The notes: a model not told the origin generated them from the sequence alone. DNA of 64,000 nucleotides from Branchiostoma floridae (GCF_000003815.2 NW_023365778.1:21794-85793), one strand, 5' to 3'. Shown: positions 1 through 13,231, counted from the first letter of the stretch. Translations and numbers: made by a program.

Positions 1-3000
1 ACAGGCTTTACTGGGCAGTGTTCACAGAGTATGTTCAGACCCTGATACGTAATGGAGACTCGCCCATGGAGTTCTTTGTGGAGGGGACGAGAAGTCGCAC
101 TTCGAAATCACTCTCTCCAAAATTTGGTAAGTCTACAAAATGTACATGTCACCATGATAATTCTTTATCCTTCTTAGTATTTTCAAATCATATCTCGTCT
201 GTGTCTGTATGTCTGTATATTAGGTAACATGACCAAAGCTTAACCTTTTGCATGCTAAAATAGCCATTGGCTACAAATGCTCTATTGGTTACTGGTTATT
301 AGGCAGCATGAAGAAGTTTAAACTTTCTTTCCCAGTAGATATCTACAAATGCATAGTGCATCTTACAAACTTTGAAGTAATGTTTCATGTTATAATGTCT
401 TGGCGTTCAAGGGTTAGGGTGTTTGACTCAAAACCCAGAGGTACAGGGTTTGAATACCCTGACATGCCATTGTAGTTGTGCCTTTAATTTGAAACAGGCA
501 CTTGGTGTGGCTATCCTAACACTCCACCTAAGTGTAAAAATAAGTATCTGACTTTGGTTCTGGAGGTGTAAAAACAGTGGAAGGGGAGGGATGGGCTCTG
601 TTTTCTTCTGCCTTAGGCCACACCAATTTAATTTCTTAGTTCACGGATTCGCTCGCTCCTATTTTTTGGAGAAAAAAATAAAAATAAAAATTACCACTCA
701 GCAAATTTTCACCATTAATGAAACCATTCACCAACTTTCTGGTGTAGCAAATTGGCCTTTGTATTATAAGCTCCTTAAAGTGTGGGTACAGGTGCTGTTA
801 CTGTACAATAATAGTGCTTTTGTACTTTTTTCAAGCTAAAAACTTTTTTCTTTATGTTTTGGATTAGCTGTTACCTTTACCCCAACCATTTTACAATTTT
901 TATTTTTATTTCGCCCTCTCGCTCCATATTTTTTATGAAAAAATCCGTGAACCAAGAAATTAGATTGGTGTGGCCTTAGGCACTGCCCCTACAGCCTCAA
1001 AAGAAGGCTAGTATTGGACTACCTTACAGTTTACCTTTACCTTTGTGTTTCTAGGTCTCCTGTCAGCAGCTATTGAACCGTTCCTGACCGGCTCAGTGTA
1101 CGACATTACCGTCGTCCCCATCAGTATCAGCTACGACCGGCGCCTGGAGGAAACCCTGTACGCCAGGGAGCTGCTGGGGATCCCTAAACCAAAGGAATCC
1201 ACTTCAGTAAGTAATTTAGCTGGTCCAAACAATAACAGAGGCAAATTCATATATGTTTCCATCTATTTCATCTCAAGACAACTTTATTACCCTTCAACTT
1301 ACTGTAAATACAGACATTTTTGCGGTGGTTTTATGTTCGCGGTTTTTGGGATGCCAATTCACCGCAAACTTAAAACTACCGCAAACATTTTTTATTGGCA
1401 GTAAGAGACTACAATGCATGATGCCACCATGAACTTAAAACCACTGCAAACAGTCCTTTATCCCGCTACCGCAAAATTAAATCCCCACAAACTTAAATGC
1501 ATTTACAGTATACAAAATCTGATTTCCAAGAAGGGGGCCCAGTATATACCTGTCAGGCATGTTAACGTTACAATCTGTGTGGTAAAGTATGCTCTGACCT
1601 TGACCTCTCGCTGTAGATACTTATGATATAGATGAGGTAGATACTAGCATAAAATTAACCACAATGTAATACATGTAGTCAATCCGAAGGCCTGCCGTAG
1701 GGTTGATACACATGCTTGATACATGCTTTTGATTCTTTAAAATTTAATTTGTTTCTTTCAGGGACTGGTGAAGGCACGTAGTGTGCTACAAGAGAATTAT
1801 GGGAACATCCACGTCTGTTTTGGTGAACCGTTGTCAGTTAGGAAGTTGGCAGAGGGAAGAATCGACCGCAGTATTCACGGACTACATCCAAGGTGTGTTT
1901 TAGATTGTCTACCAGGTAAAGGTAATGGTAAATAGCATTGTAAGCTGTAGGGGCAGAACATTGTTGTTCGCTACTGTGTTTACGGAATGGTATATGGAGG
2001 GAAGCCCAATATTCTTCTTCCGCAGCCTTTAACCTTCCCAACTTGCCAATTTTCATACCAGGTTGGAGTGAGGAAAGTCGTGTAAAGTGCCTTCCCCAAG
2101 GACACAGCGTCAAGTCAGGAATGCCAGGAATCAAACCCATGACTTCTCAACCTTGTGTCCGCTATCTATCTAATGAAGGATTATATATCACATTTGTAGG
2201 CATTGTGCACAAAATTAAAGTTTCAATTTGAAAGAATAAGTTTCCTATAATGCATTTCAATTTTACTAAACTGTATTGTATCACTAGTCTAAGAGTTTTG
2301 GCCAAAGTGTAAAACTGGACAGAAACAGGAAACACAACATTTTTTCCTAGGCCTAAGCTACAATGTTAACATGATGCATAATATTTGTCAGGCTGTGAAG
2401 ACATTTAAGAGATCTGCAAAGGTGTATCTGCATTTATATAACCAATAGTACTTAGTCCAAGGCAAAAAAAAATTGAACACATCAATCCCATGTACTTCAT
2501 AACCCTCATGTACTGAAAGGCAATGGGGGACATTGTACATGTATGTTGTACATATTCTCAAGGTGTCATTGTTCTGGTAACATTGTTCCCTGTGTTTCCA
2601 CCCCCAGACACATGTCCATGTTCACCAGTGAGGAGCACACCTTTGTCCAGCACCTTGCCCACCAAGTCATCCTGGCTCAACAGAAGTACATGGTCATCTC
2701 ACCCTGGTCACTGGTTGCTGCCGTCCTCTCCCAGCATCCTCAGGGGCTGTTGCTAAAGAAGCTTGTGCACGAGGTAGTCTGGCTGAAGAAGCAAGCAGTC
2801 GGTCTTGGTGCCTTTGTTAATTGGCCAGGTAAAACAAAAGCTTTCATTGCTCTCAAATTACGTTTACGCTCCCTCGTTATGCAAGTGACACAGCCAGGAA
2901 TCAAACTCATGACTTCTTGGTCCAGCGGAGTTATGTGTCTGACAAAATTCATTAACGCTAGTTCACCTTTATCAACGGGGTAACCTATTCCGTTGTTTTT

Positions 3001-6000
3001 AGAAACACGTCATTTAGGGATATCAAGTTGACGGACGGTGGGCGATATTTTCCAAACTGAAAGAAAGCAGTTTGAAACCACCGTCCGATATCTATAGATA
3101 CCATTCTTAAAAACAACAGATATAGGTTACCCAGCGGATAAAGGTGAACTAGCGTTATCTTTAATCATAGTCTGACTCTATCAACGACTCACAAACTTAA
3201 GGTTCCCTTCAATCACACGATATCAAAAATCAAAAGACGAGTCTACATTAAATTTTATTGATTTATCTCGTACTTGTTTCATCCCTCACAGCTAAGGCAG
3301 ACCCCAGTAACATTGTAAAGTCTGCATTAGAACTTCACCATCATGTTGTCACCCTGGGAGCCAATGGGAGGGTGGTTCTGAACCTCCCGACGCCGACGCG
3401 ACCCAAGATGGAGACTGAGATGGCGAGGAAACACAGGCTGATGGAGGAGGCCGAGGTGCGGCTGATGGTCGTCACGGGAACCAACCAGCTGCTCCACGTG
3501 TTTGTGAGGGTCGCACTGGTCCTGATGGCGCTGAGCAAGGATGGGAGTCAAACAAGAGGTTTGTGTTATCATTTTTTCTACACACAGACCAAACACAATA
3601 CCTCCAATTTTTGCAGAGGTAATGCTGTAGAGTTTTAGTGTATGCTCACATGTCAATATATTAAGAATATTGTTCTCTTGCAGATGAACTGTTCAGAATA
3701 TTCGGGTTCCTAAGAAGATTGCTAGAGAAGGATTTCATCTTCATGCCTGGACAAGATAAACAGGTAATACTAGTTGTCAACTCTTAGATTCTGTTTATAA
3801 TTACATATAATGTCTGATTGACAATGTTTAAACTTTCCCATTGTATTTATTGATCTCATATTTCAATGTTACTTCATGAAAACTTTGGTTTAAAAAAGCA
3901 TTAATTTGATTGTCAATTGTCTACTAGTAGGCTAGCATCACAATTTTCCAAACCGAGGAACAAAAAATAAATTCTGAAACGTATTACGTAAAAATATACC
4001 TAAGTGATGCCCACTACTATTATATTTATGTCTTGTGTAGTTTGGTGTCTTTTATACCATACTTTTCATTCCTGAAAGCTGCCCAGCCGGGCCCCAGTTT
4101 GGAGATGTGACATTATAAGGCCTTGGAATATTTTACTGTAATTGAATGCAGCAAAATGTGCTAGCTTTGTGCTAGACCTTGCTCCTTTTTCTGAGTTATC
4201 TTTTAGTTATCTTGTAATTATTCTTCAGGACTTTGACACAGCAGTGCAGTACCTGTCCAGAGCACATGTACTTGAGGAGAGAGGAGGTTGTGTCGGAGTT
4301 ACTGACTCAGGGAAGAAGCTTCAGAGTTTTCTGCATGAGATGTTCTCTCCATTCCTCTTGGGATACTGGGTAAGTAATCTCAAGTACGGCATGAGTAGGT
4401 AATTAGTGTTGATTAGAAGGTACAGAAACATATTTTGTTTCTCTGCTCAACCAAACACTATTTATATGTATATATAATATCATCTTTCCCTGAAGCGGCT
4501 TAATTTTAAAGGACGGGGATTTGGGGTGATTTCTAGACTTAAAATGTGCATTATGAAGAGTTCATTCTCACAGTTCATTCAATATTGGAACAGTCAATTT
4601 TTGCACATTAAGTACAAATGTAGGTACATGTAGGTGGATTGAAATATGCTGAATTTGCTCATTATTGAATACCAACCTTTCTAGTTTCTAGTGTTGTTGT
4701 TTTTTTGCCAGATGCACAGTGGCACGGGTGCAATGGCCAATGGATTAAGAGTGTTTGACTGCTTGCATTTGGTAGATTGAGTTCAATCTCCAGTCAACTC
4801 AAATTTTTACATACTGCTTTCTCCATTATATTAGACTTAGCCTTTGGGGAAGAGTATGAGTATGATAGTGCAAAACAGTTGAACCCAATAAACAGTTGAG
4901 GTACAGGTTGATTGTATTGGGGAAAGTCCCAAAGCCCTTTTTGAAAAGTATGATGACCACAGCTGAACGTCCCATCCTCCTATTAAGTCTGCGACCCTTT
5001 CTAGTGCTTATTGGATGATGATCAACACAACCAGGTTTGGAACTCATGACTTCTTGGTCCATAGCCTGGGTCATTTAAACCACTGGGCTACTTACACAAT
5101 GCTTTTTGTTCTTCAGACAATGTGCCAGTATCTCCTGACAGCGTCCTCGGATGATCCTCGCGGCAGCACCACCCAACAGCTGACCAGGGGTGCACAGGAC
5201 ATGGCGGCTACCCTTCTGACAAATGGTACATTCCTAAGGATTAACTGTAACTTGTTTGGACCTCCCAGTTTACCTGTAACAATGCCTTGAGCAAAGGATG
5301 GAAGTGCACATAATGTGACAGTATGCCTACCTTATAAACAGACGTAGCTTTGTTAGTGTCCTCCAACAAAAGTAAGGTGTTGTTTTTGGTGTGTCTGTCT
5401 GTGTGTGTCTGTATGAAGTAAGTCTTAGGACTGATGAATTATTATGTAAAGGTCAATTTGGGGCTCCCCAGTTGATGTCCTGGGTGCTAGAGCAGGGCAG
5501 ATATTTGTGTCTTTTTGTTCTGGACATGCTGACTGATTTTGATTGTTTTTTCAATGTCAAAAGAAGCAAGTGTTGTCAGTTTGTGCCCCAAGCAGATTGC
5601 TCATTTTGTGTAATCTACAACATGTAAAATTCAACTCATTGTGGTACTGTCTCGGAACTTGAAGATTTATATATAGAGATTCTAGGCTGATGACTTTGTT
5701 CTAATAATTATTTTGCTCTCATGTTTGTTGTAGGACTTGTGAAGAGATTTGAGATCCTGTCATTAGACATGCTGGGGAACTCCATCACTAGCTTTGTGTC
5801 TATGGGAGCAGTCAAGAGATTCAAGAGGTGAGGGACACCCAGAAATTAATGATAACTGTTTTTGATTGTATGTTGTGCACCATACATAAATTTTATGGTG
5901 TCATACATTGTATAAGACTGATCACTTGTTTTGTTAATCAATCTTGTTGTGAAATTTTGGAATTATCTCAGATACAAAACTTTGATGACTTTACATGGCA

Positions 6001-6960
6001 GATCTGTTTCTACTTGTGATAGTAGGTAACCTACATGTATATGACGACTTAAATCTTAGGTAGAAATGAGTACCTAGTTTCAGTAAAGGACATCGCTAGG
6101 ATAGGGTGTTAATTGCTAGTCCCGTCTTTGAGCCAAAGCTTAATGTTAACCCACAACAACTATCAAGAATATAAGGGGGGGGGAGTTTCTCAGTGTGAGT
6201 AGATCAAACCTTACACTCTGGCCTCATGTCATCTTGAAAAAAATGATGGTCACTTGTTCTGTCAATCCTAACGTTAAAAATAATTGACATATGTATGTTG
6301 CCTAATGTAACGTTAATACATATATCTTGTTTCAGTAATGGACATGCGCTGTTTCTTCCTGTCCAAGGAGAGATCTTCTCTTTATCCAAACAAATAGGTG
6401 AGACAGTTTTCCTTCCAAAGGTCCAAATTAAAGTACTAAGTTTATTGTCTGAAAATTACTTAATACAGTAAGTTTATTGTCTGAAGAGTGTGAATCAAGG
6501 ATCTATAATTGAAATCATGCTAACACGCAGTCCATGTTTGTAGACTCTTTTGTCTTGAAACAGACAATATTTTATTCATAGAACCCTTGAGATTAAATGT
6601 ATGAAGCAGTCAATATAGGTGCAACAGAAGACAATTGACTGTCATGTTTTTACCAGTGACTGTGTTCAGAGTTTGTTAGATATTGCATGTCTACAACTAA
6701 CGCATATTGGTTGACTTTAAACTATTACTGGATGTTAAACTAATCTTTTTTAATGTATATAACATAGCCATCTTTATCTCAATAGTAATTCGAATGCTCT
6801 AATTATGATAACTCTTAGACAGTATAAGTCTGCAATGCGGTATATATGATGAATAAAGTTCAAAGTAATCTATCTTCTGTTGTTCTATTTAGAAACAATC
6901 ATTGCAGTTCCTGACCTGAAGACAGCAGTGCAAGTCATCCCTGTGAAGTCACGTCTCTGA
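1..6960 (+). CDS. GNPAT: Dihydroxyacetone-phosphate acyltransferase, 3' part (11 exons, 5' end outside window)
   Basis: Exons read as 1-126, 1055-1206, 1762-1892, 2608-2828, 3292-3558, 3684-3763, 4229-4369, 5117-5225, 5734-5827, 6336-6397 and 6893-6960; all junctions are GT-AG and phases fit, giving 482 residues to a TGA at 6958-6960. Family knowledge: GNPAT acylates dihydroxyacetone phosphate in peroxisomes, the first step of ether-lipid/plasmalogen synthesis. Seen here: acyltransferase block [12 protein letters not shown] in the first exon (about 70-100) and a block IV-like VVPISISYD in exon 2, then a long C-terminal region that follows the GNPAT pattern ([25 protein letters not shown]). 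The last three residues are S-R-L, an accepted PTS1 variant (mammals use AKL), supporting peroxisomal import. The donor after exon 8 (gtacat at 5226) is weak. The N-terminal half, including the HX4D motif, lies outside the window. Introns carry several MITEs and SINE-like pieces. Confidence 0.93.
385..560 (+). repeat. tRNA-derived SINE-like fragment in GNPAT intron 1
   Basis: A degenerate B-box-like stretch (GGGTTTGAATACC, near 448-460) follows an A-box-like region, and the downstream part carries the 'aggtgtaaaaa' type tail seen in other copies in this window. Too diverged to be a tRNA gene. Boundaries are approximate. Confidence 0.45.
1300..1510. mobile_element. MITE with TACTGTAAATGCA-type inverted ends
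   Basis: The ends TACTGTAAATAC (from 1300) and TGCATTTACAGTA (to 1510) are inverted repeats. The inside is made of phrases such as 'gcggtggttttatgttcgcg' and their inverted forms. It is about 211 bp, lies in GNPAT intron 2, and has no coding capacity. A second complete copy lies at 44306-44508 and fragments occur at 26.8, 30.1, 37.9 and 38.4 kb. Confidence 0.8.
2040..2160 (-). repeat. tRNA-derived SINE fragment, reverse orientation
   Basis: On the minus strand the segment has a B-box-like GGTTTGATTCC followed by a 'ggaaggcactttacacgac' block. The same block occurs in plus orientation near 53625-53645, so both belong to one SINE family. It lies in GNPAT intron 3. Confidence 0.55.
2955..3155. 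mobile_element. MITE, about 200 bp, TIR ACGCTAGTTCACCTTTATC
   Basis: Positions 2955-3003 and 3097-3155 are imperfect inverted repeats of about 48 bp starting ACGCTAGTTCACC, with TA on both outer sides as a likely target duplication (mariner-like). It lies in GNPAT intron 4 and codes for nothing. Confidence 0.75.
4720..4800 (+). repeat. tRNA-like SINE relic
   Basis: GNPAT intron 7 contains an A-box-like start, 'gtgtttgactgcttgca', and a B-box-like 'gagttcaatctcc', as in the 385-560 copy. Degenerate. Confidence 0.35.
4975..5105 (-). repeat. tRNA-like SINE relic, reverse orientation
   Basis: Minus-strand reading gives 'agcccagtggtttaaatgac' and 'gagttccaaacc', resembling tRNA A and B boxes. 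It ends just before the acceptor of GNPAT exon 8 (5115-5116), so it forms the polypyrimidine side of that intron. Confidence 0.4.
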
Positions 6961-9685
6961 CAATGATACTCTAGAGATGCCTGATTTTGTCTACCTGAAC
7001 TACCGTTAAAGGGGCATTCCACTCCACACGGGAGTGTTATTTTCCGATAGATAACAACTTAGTGATAACTGCATACTACTTCACATTATACAATAAAGTA
7101 CCCAGTTGCTCCACATGCCTCAAAAGCATTCAATGTTCTACTAAACTCCCCAAGTACCCTCTAATTGAATTAATCCTATGGCTGAATACAATGCAAAACT
7201 TTTAGGTAAGGTTACAAAACTAATTTCAGGTTCGCTAAGAAATCTCGTCTTGTTCTTGTATTCTTTGCTATCTTATGAGCAATTTGCCTTCTCGGTGTGC
7301 TTAGCGTACCTCATTTATTCCGAAAGTATGTACGATAAACAAAGTGTCTAATAGATGCGTATAGGGAATGAATGGGTAGGGTCTGCATGGGTTTAGTGAG
7401 TGTCATTATTGTTTTATAAAACACACATCACATAATTCATCCCAAGGTGAATTCCACAAAATTTGGCTGATTATGTATTCATTGACACATTATCTATTGG
7501 AAAACAAGACTCCCTTCTGGAGTGGAATGCCCCTTTAAGCACTGGTGTAGGCAGGTACTTGTATCAAAGGCATCATACAATCTGAATGAATCAGCATGGA
7601 TGTAAACTGAGGGCACAATAAGAAAGAAGGCAGTGGTCACTTTCTTCTTGTGATACACATAAACCTGAATGCTGCTTTATCTAGATAGAACAATTTTACG
7701 ATGGGAAGGTGAATGGATATAGGTTCTTCAGGGATGAGGTATACGTTATGTAGGGTGAGGAATATATTTGTAATGAAGCTGTAACAAAGACAAATTGGTG
7801 ACCATGCGGAAGACGTAACAACTAAGAATTATATTACAATTAGAATCAATACACAGTGTATATCTAAGTGTGGAGCCTATAGGCTGAACGTCGCACCCCT
7901 GACATTTTTATATGTATGTAACAACACAGTTGTTTGAAAAATCTGCCATACATTTGATATAAAAATATGCAATCGAGGTTTGCAATTGATACATTGTATG
8001 TGATCATGCAGTAATAAGAAAACAATGTGCAGCTAATCATTTGATTTATGTATTGTTTGGATGATATGATGCATTGTTGGAAATAGATAGAATGGTTAAG
8101 AACAATTGTTGGCACCAGGAATACTCTAATTTTATACAATAGTTACAAAATGAACAAGCATTTCAGTAGTTGGTGGGGCAATTATTCTATTTGTACCAGA
8201 GAAAATTGAAAACTCTCTGGGCAAGGACTTTACAGGACAAGAAAAGGGCCTGTATTCAATCTGTCAGATTTCATATGTTGTATTATCACTCAGTTGTGAT
8301 TCATGTTCATGCAACTGAAGATTTTGCACTGAATATTTCAGATTTTCAAGGGAAAGGTTTGTCATGTATTTAGTTTTCTATCTTTGATTCCAGGAAAGGT
8401 AGTGACTTTGAAGCAATTGTGACAAGTACAGTGCACTTTTTCCATTTGTTTTGGGTGATATAATGTTACATGTATCACTTTCTTTGTCACTGAAGTGCGT
8501 ACTAGGTTTTGTTACTTTTTTCACCAAAAAAGGCTGTTTAGTACCTTTTGTTTCAAGCTCACAACTTTGAATACCTTTAAGTTAATATTGCTGTGATTTG
8601 TTTCACTCTATGTACCATGATCATTGGGCAGTTTCCTGAAAAACAGTGATTTCTTCCTTTTCTGTAGTATGGCCAGTTTAGTGCAATGCGGTGTTTATTT
8701 TCTTAGTTAGAGCATGTGAAAAAATATGAATAATAATGAATTTTTACATATTCAATGGAGGAGGTAATGTCTTAATTGCATTGACAATAAAAATTGTTTC
8801 ATAGGTAGACTGGTGGCATTACTATGTTCTCTGCCATTCTGTGTCTTAAATTTCTTACCATTATTGATGTTTAATTGAATAATCTTAACTTAATTATTGA
8901 TTTATCTTTTTTTTTTTTGCTGCTGAAGCCTCTTTAAGGACAGTTTTAAATGCACCCTTTTTCTTGGCTCTTGAAGTATATACTAGTAGTTTGGGAAAAG
9001 GTATGCACTTTGCAGGGACAGGTGTGTTTACTTCTGTGGGTGTTCAGCACCAAGGACAGGTATGCTCGCTTACCGGTTAGTAATAGTAGTGTTCAGCACC
9101 AGGGACAGGTAAGTTTGCCTCATACTGACAGTACAAGAATCACTTCATACACCTAGCCATAGCAAGAAAGAAAAGTCTGCAACCGTCAATTCGGCTATCT
9201 AAACATGGTTAGGGCACAGTGAGTAAATTTTATGATCGAGAAAGAAAATTTACGATCGAACTTACAATGTAGCTTAGTCTACAAGCCAAGTGTAGGAAAT
9301 GACTTTTCAGAGGGTCAAGATTTCAACATTTTCTCCAGACCTCCCTAGAGACGGCTTGCGCCTCTGGCGCTCACAACGACGTGGTGAAAATATGGGGGGG
9401 GGGGGTCATCGCCCTCAAACATATCTTTTTTTACAGAAATGTAATACAGCTATCGTCTTCAGCGTTCAAAATCGTGAAAATACGTTGCTTGGATTAGTCT
9501 GGCAGCAAAATTTGCCCTAAAAATGCAGGAAATAGCATTTTAAATCCAATAACATCTCCTATCTTCAGTTATGCATCTTCATGGACACATTTGATGCCAA
9601 GACTGCTGACGATGCCCTGTACCGTTATTTTTTTAAACAGCCCAATCCCAATTGAAACCGGAAGGGAGGACTTCGTGCAGACTGA
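6961..9685. other. GNPAT 3' flank/3' UTR and intergenic DNA
   Basis: No supported coding exon. AATAAA occurs at 7092-7097 (inside the MITE) and 8786-8791; either could end GNPAT transcripts, the second only if the MITE is part of the 3' UTR. The stretch 9300-9550 looks like degenerate repeat; 'aaatgcaggaaatagcattt' there (about 9521-9540) recurs inverted at 32385-32405. Confidence 0.5.
7010..7534. mobile_element. piggyBac-like MITE with TTAA target duplications
   Basis: Ends AGGGGCATTCCACTCCA (7010-7026) and TGGAGTGGAATGCCCCT (7518-7534) are perfect 17-bp inverted repeats, with weaker pairing about 10 bp further in. TTAA stands immediately outside both ends (7006-7009 and 7535-7538), the target duplication used by piggyBac-type elements. 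It is 525 bp, non-coding, and starts 50 bp after the GNPAT stop codon. Confidence 0.88.
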
Positions 9686-12600
9686 CTAAACGATCCCATT
9701 GGTATCATATATCTGTGTCATGGTCCCGTTAAGTACAAAATCTGGTCGGCTGATCTCCTCGCAATTGACATGATCAAGAATCTTTGAAATGATCCCCATC
9801 TCCCATTGCCCCAACCAACTATCTCCCCGACACGGTCCCCTACTGGCGAGAGAATGTCCGGTCTGGCTGTTGAATCCAAACACTTCTCGTATCTTCAGTT
9901 TTGCATCCTCGCTAACACACTTGATACCAAGAATTTCGATGACCTTCGCGACCATCTTCTCCTTGTATTTACACAGCTCCTCGTATCTTAGGATCACGTC
10001 GAAACATCGGTGGGCATCTGTTTTCGTCAGGTCGTGGGCTTTCTGCATGAACTCGAGCCAGACGCATGCTGTGAACCAAACAACCCCGTGCGGGACGGGG
10101 ATACACCTGAACACTGGGTTTTCCCATGGAGAATTTGGTGCCCAATGAAGGAAGTTGTTGATGTAGAAAGAATCTAGCCTAAGGGCTGTGATTAACCAAT
10201 ACTTCCAGTAGCTTCTCTCGGCCATAACGTGAGCCCAAGAGTCCACCGTACCAAGGAGGTTTCTGTAGAGTAAGACGGTCTTCACTTCTGGCAAGGCCCT
10301 CCGCAACAGATCCGCTATGGGGAAAACCTGTGAACACAATTAGAGTGGAGTTTATCGGCATTGCATGTGCAATATGCAACATATAATAAAAGTTGACCTG
10401 ATTCGATACAAAAAATGGCATTATATATGAATGCAGGCCAAACTTTTGTATGACCGACACTTTAAGGGGATTGGGACTTGCCCAAATTTTTGGCTGACGT
10501 GGACCGGTGTACTGATATTTACAGGACGTGATGTCACAGTCATGTGACTGCAGCAAGCAACTGGCCGTAAAGTGCCGGATAACCTGTGTCATCCCCCGTC
10601 CCGTCATCTCGTTTATGTGTTGTAATGTTGATCATGGTATGTTTAGTCTGCATTAACGAAGAGTATGTAAAATAAGCCCATTTTATCAACGTCAGGGCGG
10701 GCGGAACAACATTATCAGAGAGAACCTTAACTACACACATTGGGGTTGAATGTAGTAAATTGGACACAAAGATAATCGATAGCAAAACTATAGTATGTTA
10801 TGAATTATCCATATCTATAATTTACATCCTTCCCCTTTCTTACAACATGTGTAGGTGAATTTACAGAGTTTTCCCATTATATCGTAGTAAGATGATGACT
10901 TTGCATGTGTGAATAGATAAAGGTTCAAACAAACATTTTGTGCTTTTTCGGTGTGAATGTTCACATGATAATAATATTAATGATAAACCACTAAAGGTTA
11001 GGAGAAAGGATATAACTTAAACCCACGAGTTGTACCAACCTGTCCGCGCATTTTGTAACAGGTGATAGTTTTGGAAGGGTCTTTCAGCAGGAGAGTGTAG
11101 TTGAACAGGGTGTTGATGTGTCGAATGACCTCCAACAACATCTCTGTGACATCTTCAGGCATGGCCTTCTTTGACAGGACGTACCGAGAAATGTTGGCGT
11201 ACACGTCAGATTCGGACAAACTGTGCATCAGGCCGCTTGCTTCTAGCGACTTGATCAGTAGTGTAGAGCCGCAGCGCACTGAACATTAGCAAAACAATGG
11301 AGGAGTTAGAGCCTCACCATATGATTCATAAGTTAATATTGCAATTTTATACTTTATATCCGTACATAAAATAAAGCGCTTACCAACAAGCTTTCGACTA
11401 GTCCTCTGATCCTTCTCAAGTTGAGATGACCCGAAGCCCATGCCATACATCCAGACCAGAAGTGTGACGTCAGCAAAGGGTCAACGGTGCTTGGAAGTCG
11501 GTATCGTCCCCCGTATCGGTTTTAACTTGAGAAGGATCAGAGGAATGATCGGAAGCTTCTTGGGAAGCGCTTTATTTTGTGTACGGGTACAAAAGTCTAA
11601 ATTGCAGCGTAATGTTCATTACCGTCACAGATGAACTTTCATTCAAGATTCATAACTTTGTTTTAGCCAGTATTGGCCAGTTCTGCTCCATAAAATCACG
11701 GTCATATTCTGATATTAATGACTTCCAATAGCGCCAATATTCAATTTGGTATTTGGCACCTTATCATCATATAGGTATGCGACGTCCACCGTCCACCGAT
11801 CAGAAGGTCCCATTTCATATTTGTTATATGACGCCGTAACATGGAGAAATTGGTTAAACGCCAGTGTTAAATGCATTAAACACCGTCATCGGATACAGTC
11901 AGAAGGATAGTGGACAGGGCATTAATTGACCAATCAGAATAACAGCCAGCAGGTAGGAATGTCCACCAATACAGTACAGTATAGAAGATTTTGAAAATAT
12001 TTGACATACCAAAATAGCAACAATATTTTCTAAGGAAATTTTGGTTTCAAAATGAAATCCGTAATCTCCTTAAGTACCAAAAAGGACACGTTTAAATTTT
12101 CAACTGCATTTCTCATATACCCAGTGCATTTACAAGTATGGTATCAAAAGAATTTGTATGTCTTTTACGGGTACGTTTGGATAGGCTAATGACCCTCTTC
12201 GCTCACTCGGTGGTTTTATTCGGTAGCTAATAGATAATAGCCAGATAGACACCATATACATGTACACCTCGGGGCGGGTCATTAAGCCTTTTTTTTGCTA
12301 TCATTTGAAAGCAGTAGTGCATACAACTTTCTAACTTACTCGTTATATGAACAAAAATAGTCGTGATGTTCGCCACGTCAGCGGCAACCTCAGCAGCCAC
12401 GTCTGCCAACTCGGAGAACGGAATCACCAGGAGTTCGTCCGCTTGTCGTCGCAAGGCCTTCACCCCGGAAAAATTACAACAATCAGCGCAATGGAAAACT
12501 TCATGTATTTCATGTACATTGTGTATCAGTATATCACTGAGAACATATTCGCCATCTATCTGTTGTCCTCGCACTGCATATTTAATGACAAGTACATGGT

Positions 12601-13214
12601 CATTATAGGTATGAATAGCAAGTTGCGAAATCTAGACTTAAAGTTTATGAAACTGTGTCAGTCAGATATTAAGAATTATTTTGCTTTTCTCGGGAAAGGT
12701 GGTCTTAACTATGTCATCTAGTGGCTTACGTACAAATCGTTTTGCATCACCAATACCGATTCTTTATTTAATGTACTATCCAAACAGAGATTCGGCTCAT
12801 GCTGTTTGGGACGTTTTTCCCAAAAAAATGTTTTGTCTGGCTTGCTATTTTGTGTCATTTTCTTCATCTCTACCGGCCAGCAAAAATTCCTAAAAAGCGT
12901 CAAAACAACCAAACCTCTGCATGGAGAGTAACTTTCATACAAACACAGCATCATCCTTTTACCTCCCTGAAGAAAGGATCTCCCTTAAGAGTAAACATTT
13001 CTTTTGGCTTGACCAACACGAGCGCCAGGGTCTGGAAATCGGCACAGCACACGAAGTAGTCGCGGCCGTGGTCTCTGAAGAACCGGGCTGGGCTGCCCAC
13101 TGGTACTTTTGTCTCAACTGGCTCGAAGTCGTCCATGCTTGTTGGCTTCAACACGTGAAGTCCCATTTTGTGGTATACACTTTTGCAGCGTACTTGTCGT
13201 AGATAGGCCATCAT
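9686..13214 (-). CDS. Sulfotransferase-like P-loop protein (4 coding exons)
   Basis: Coding exons in transcription order: 13214-12963, 12559-12340, 11278-11040, 10327-9686; 450 residues, stop TAG at 9688-9686. The P-loop/5'-phosphosulfate-binding type motif RCGSTLLIKSL lies at residues 159-169, and a 3'-phosphate-binding type motif with R259 and S267 in LLYRNLLGTVDSW follows, the spacing expected of PAPS-dependent sulfotransferases. The P-loop is RCGSTLL rather than the common RSGSTLL. The first 155 residues (two exons) match no domain I recognise and no signal peptide is evident, so this is not a standard Golgi type II enzyme. The start is taken at the second of two in-frame upstream regions (MMAYLRQ); the acceptor of exon 2 (12560) is the in-frame choice but another AG is close by. 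A possible 5' UTR exon with a good donor ends at 14125. Substrate unknown. Confidence 0.72.
11358..11590. mobile_element. MITE, about 230 bp, in intron of the sulfotransferase-like gene
   Basis: Positions 11358-11424 and 11521-11590 are inverted copies of about 65 bp with a few mismatches (shared core 'cctctgatccttctcaagtt'; outer part 'aaaataaagcgctt'). The 97-bp centre is not coding. Confidence 0.8.
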
Positions 13215-13231
13215 TATAGTCAGGGGTAGTG

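Noticed and set aside
7864-8139. 91-codon minus-strand frame between GNPAT and the sulfotransferase-like gene
   Set aside because: AT-rich chance frame with no similarity, start context or splice signals.
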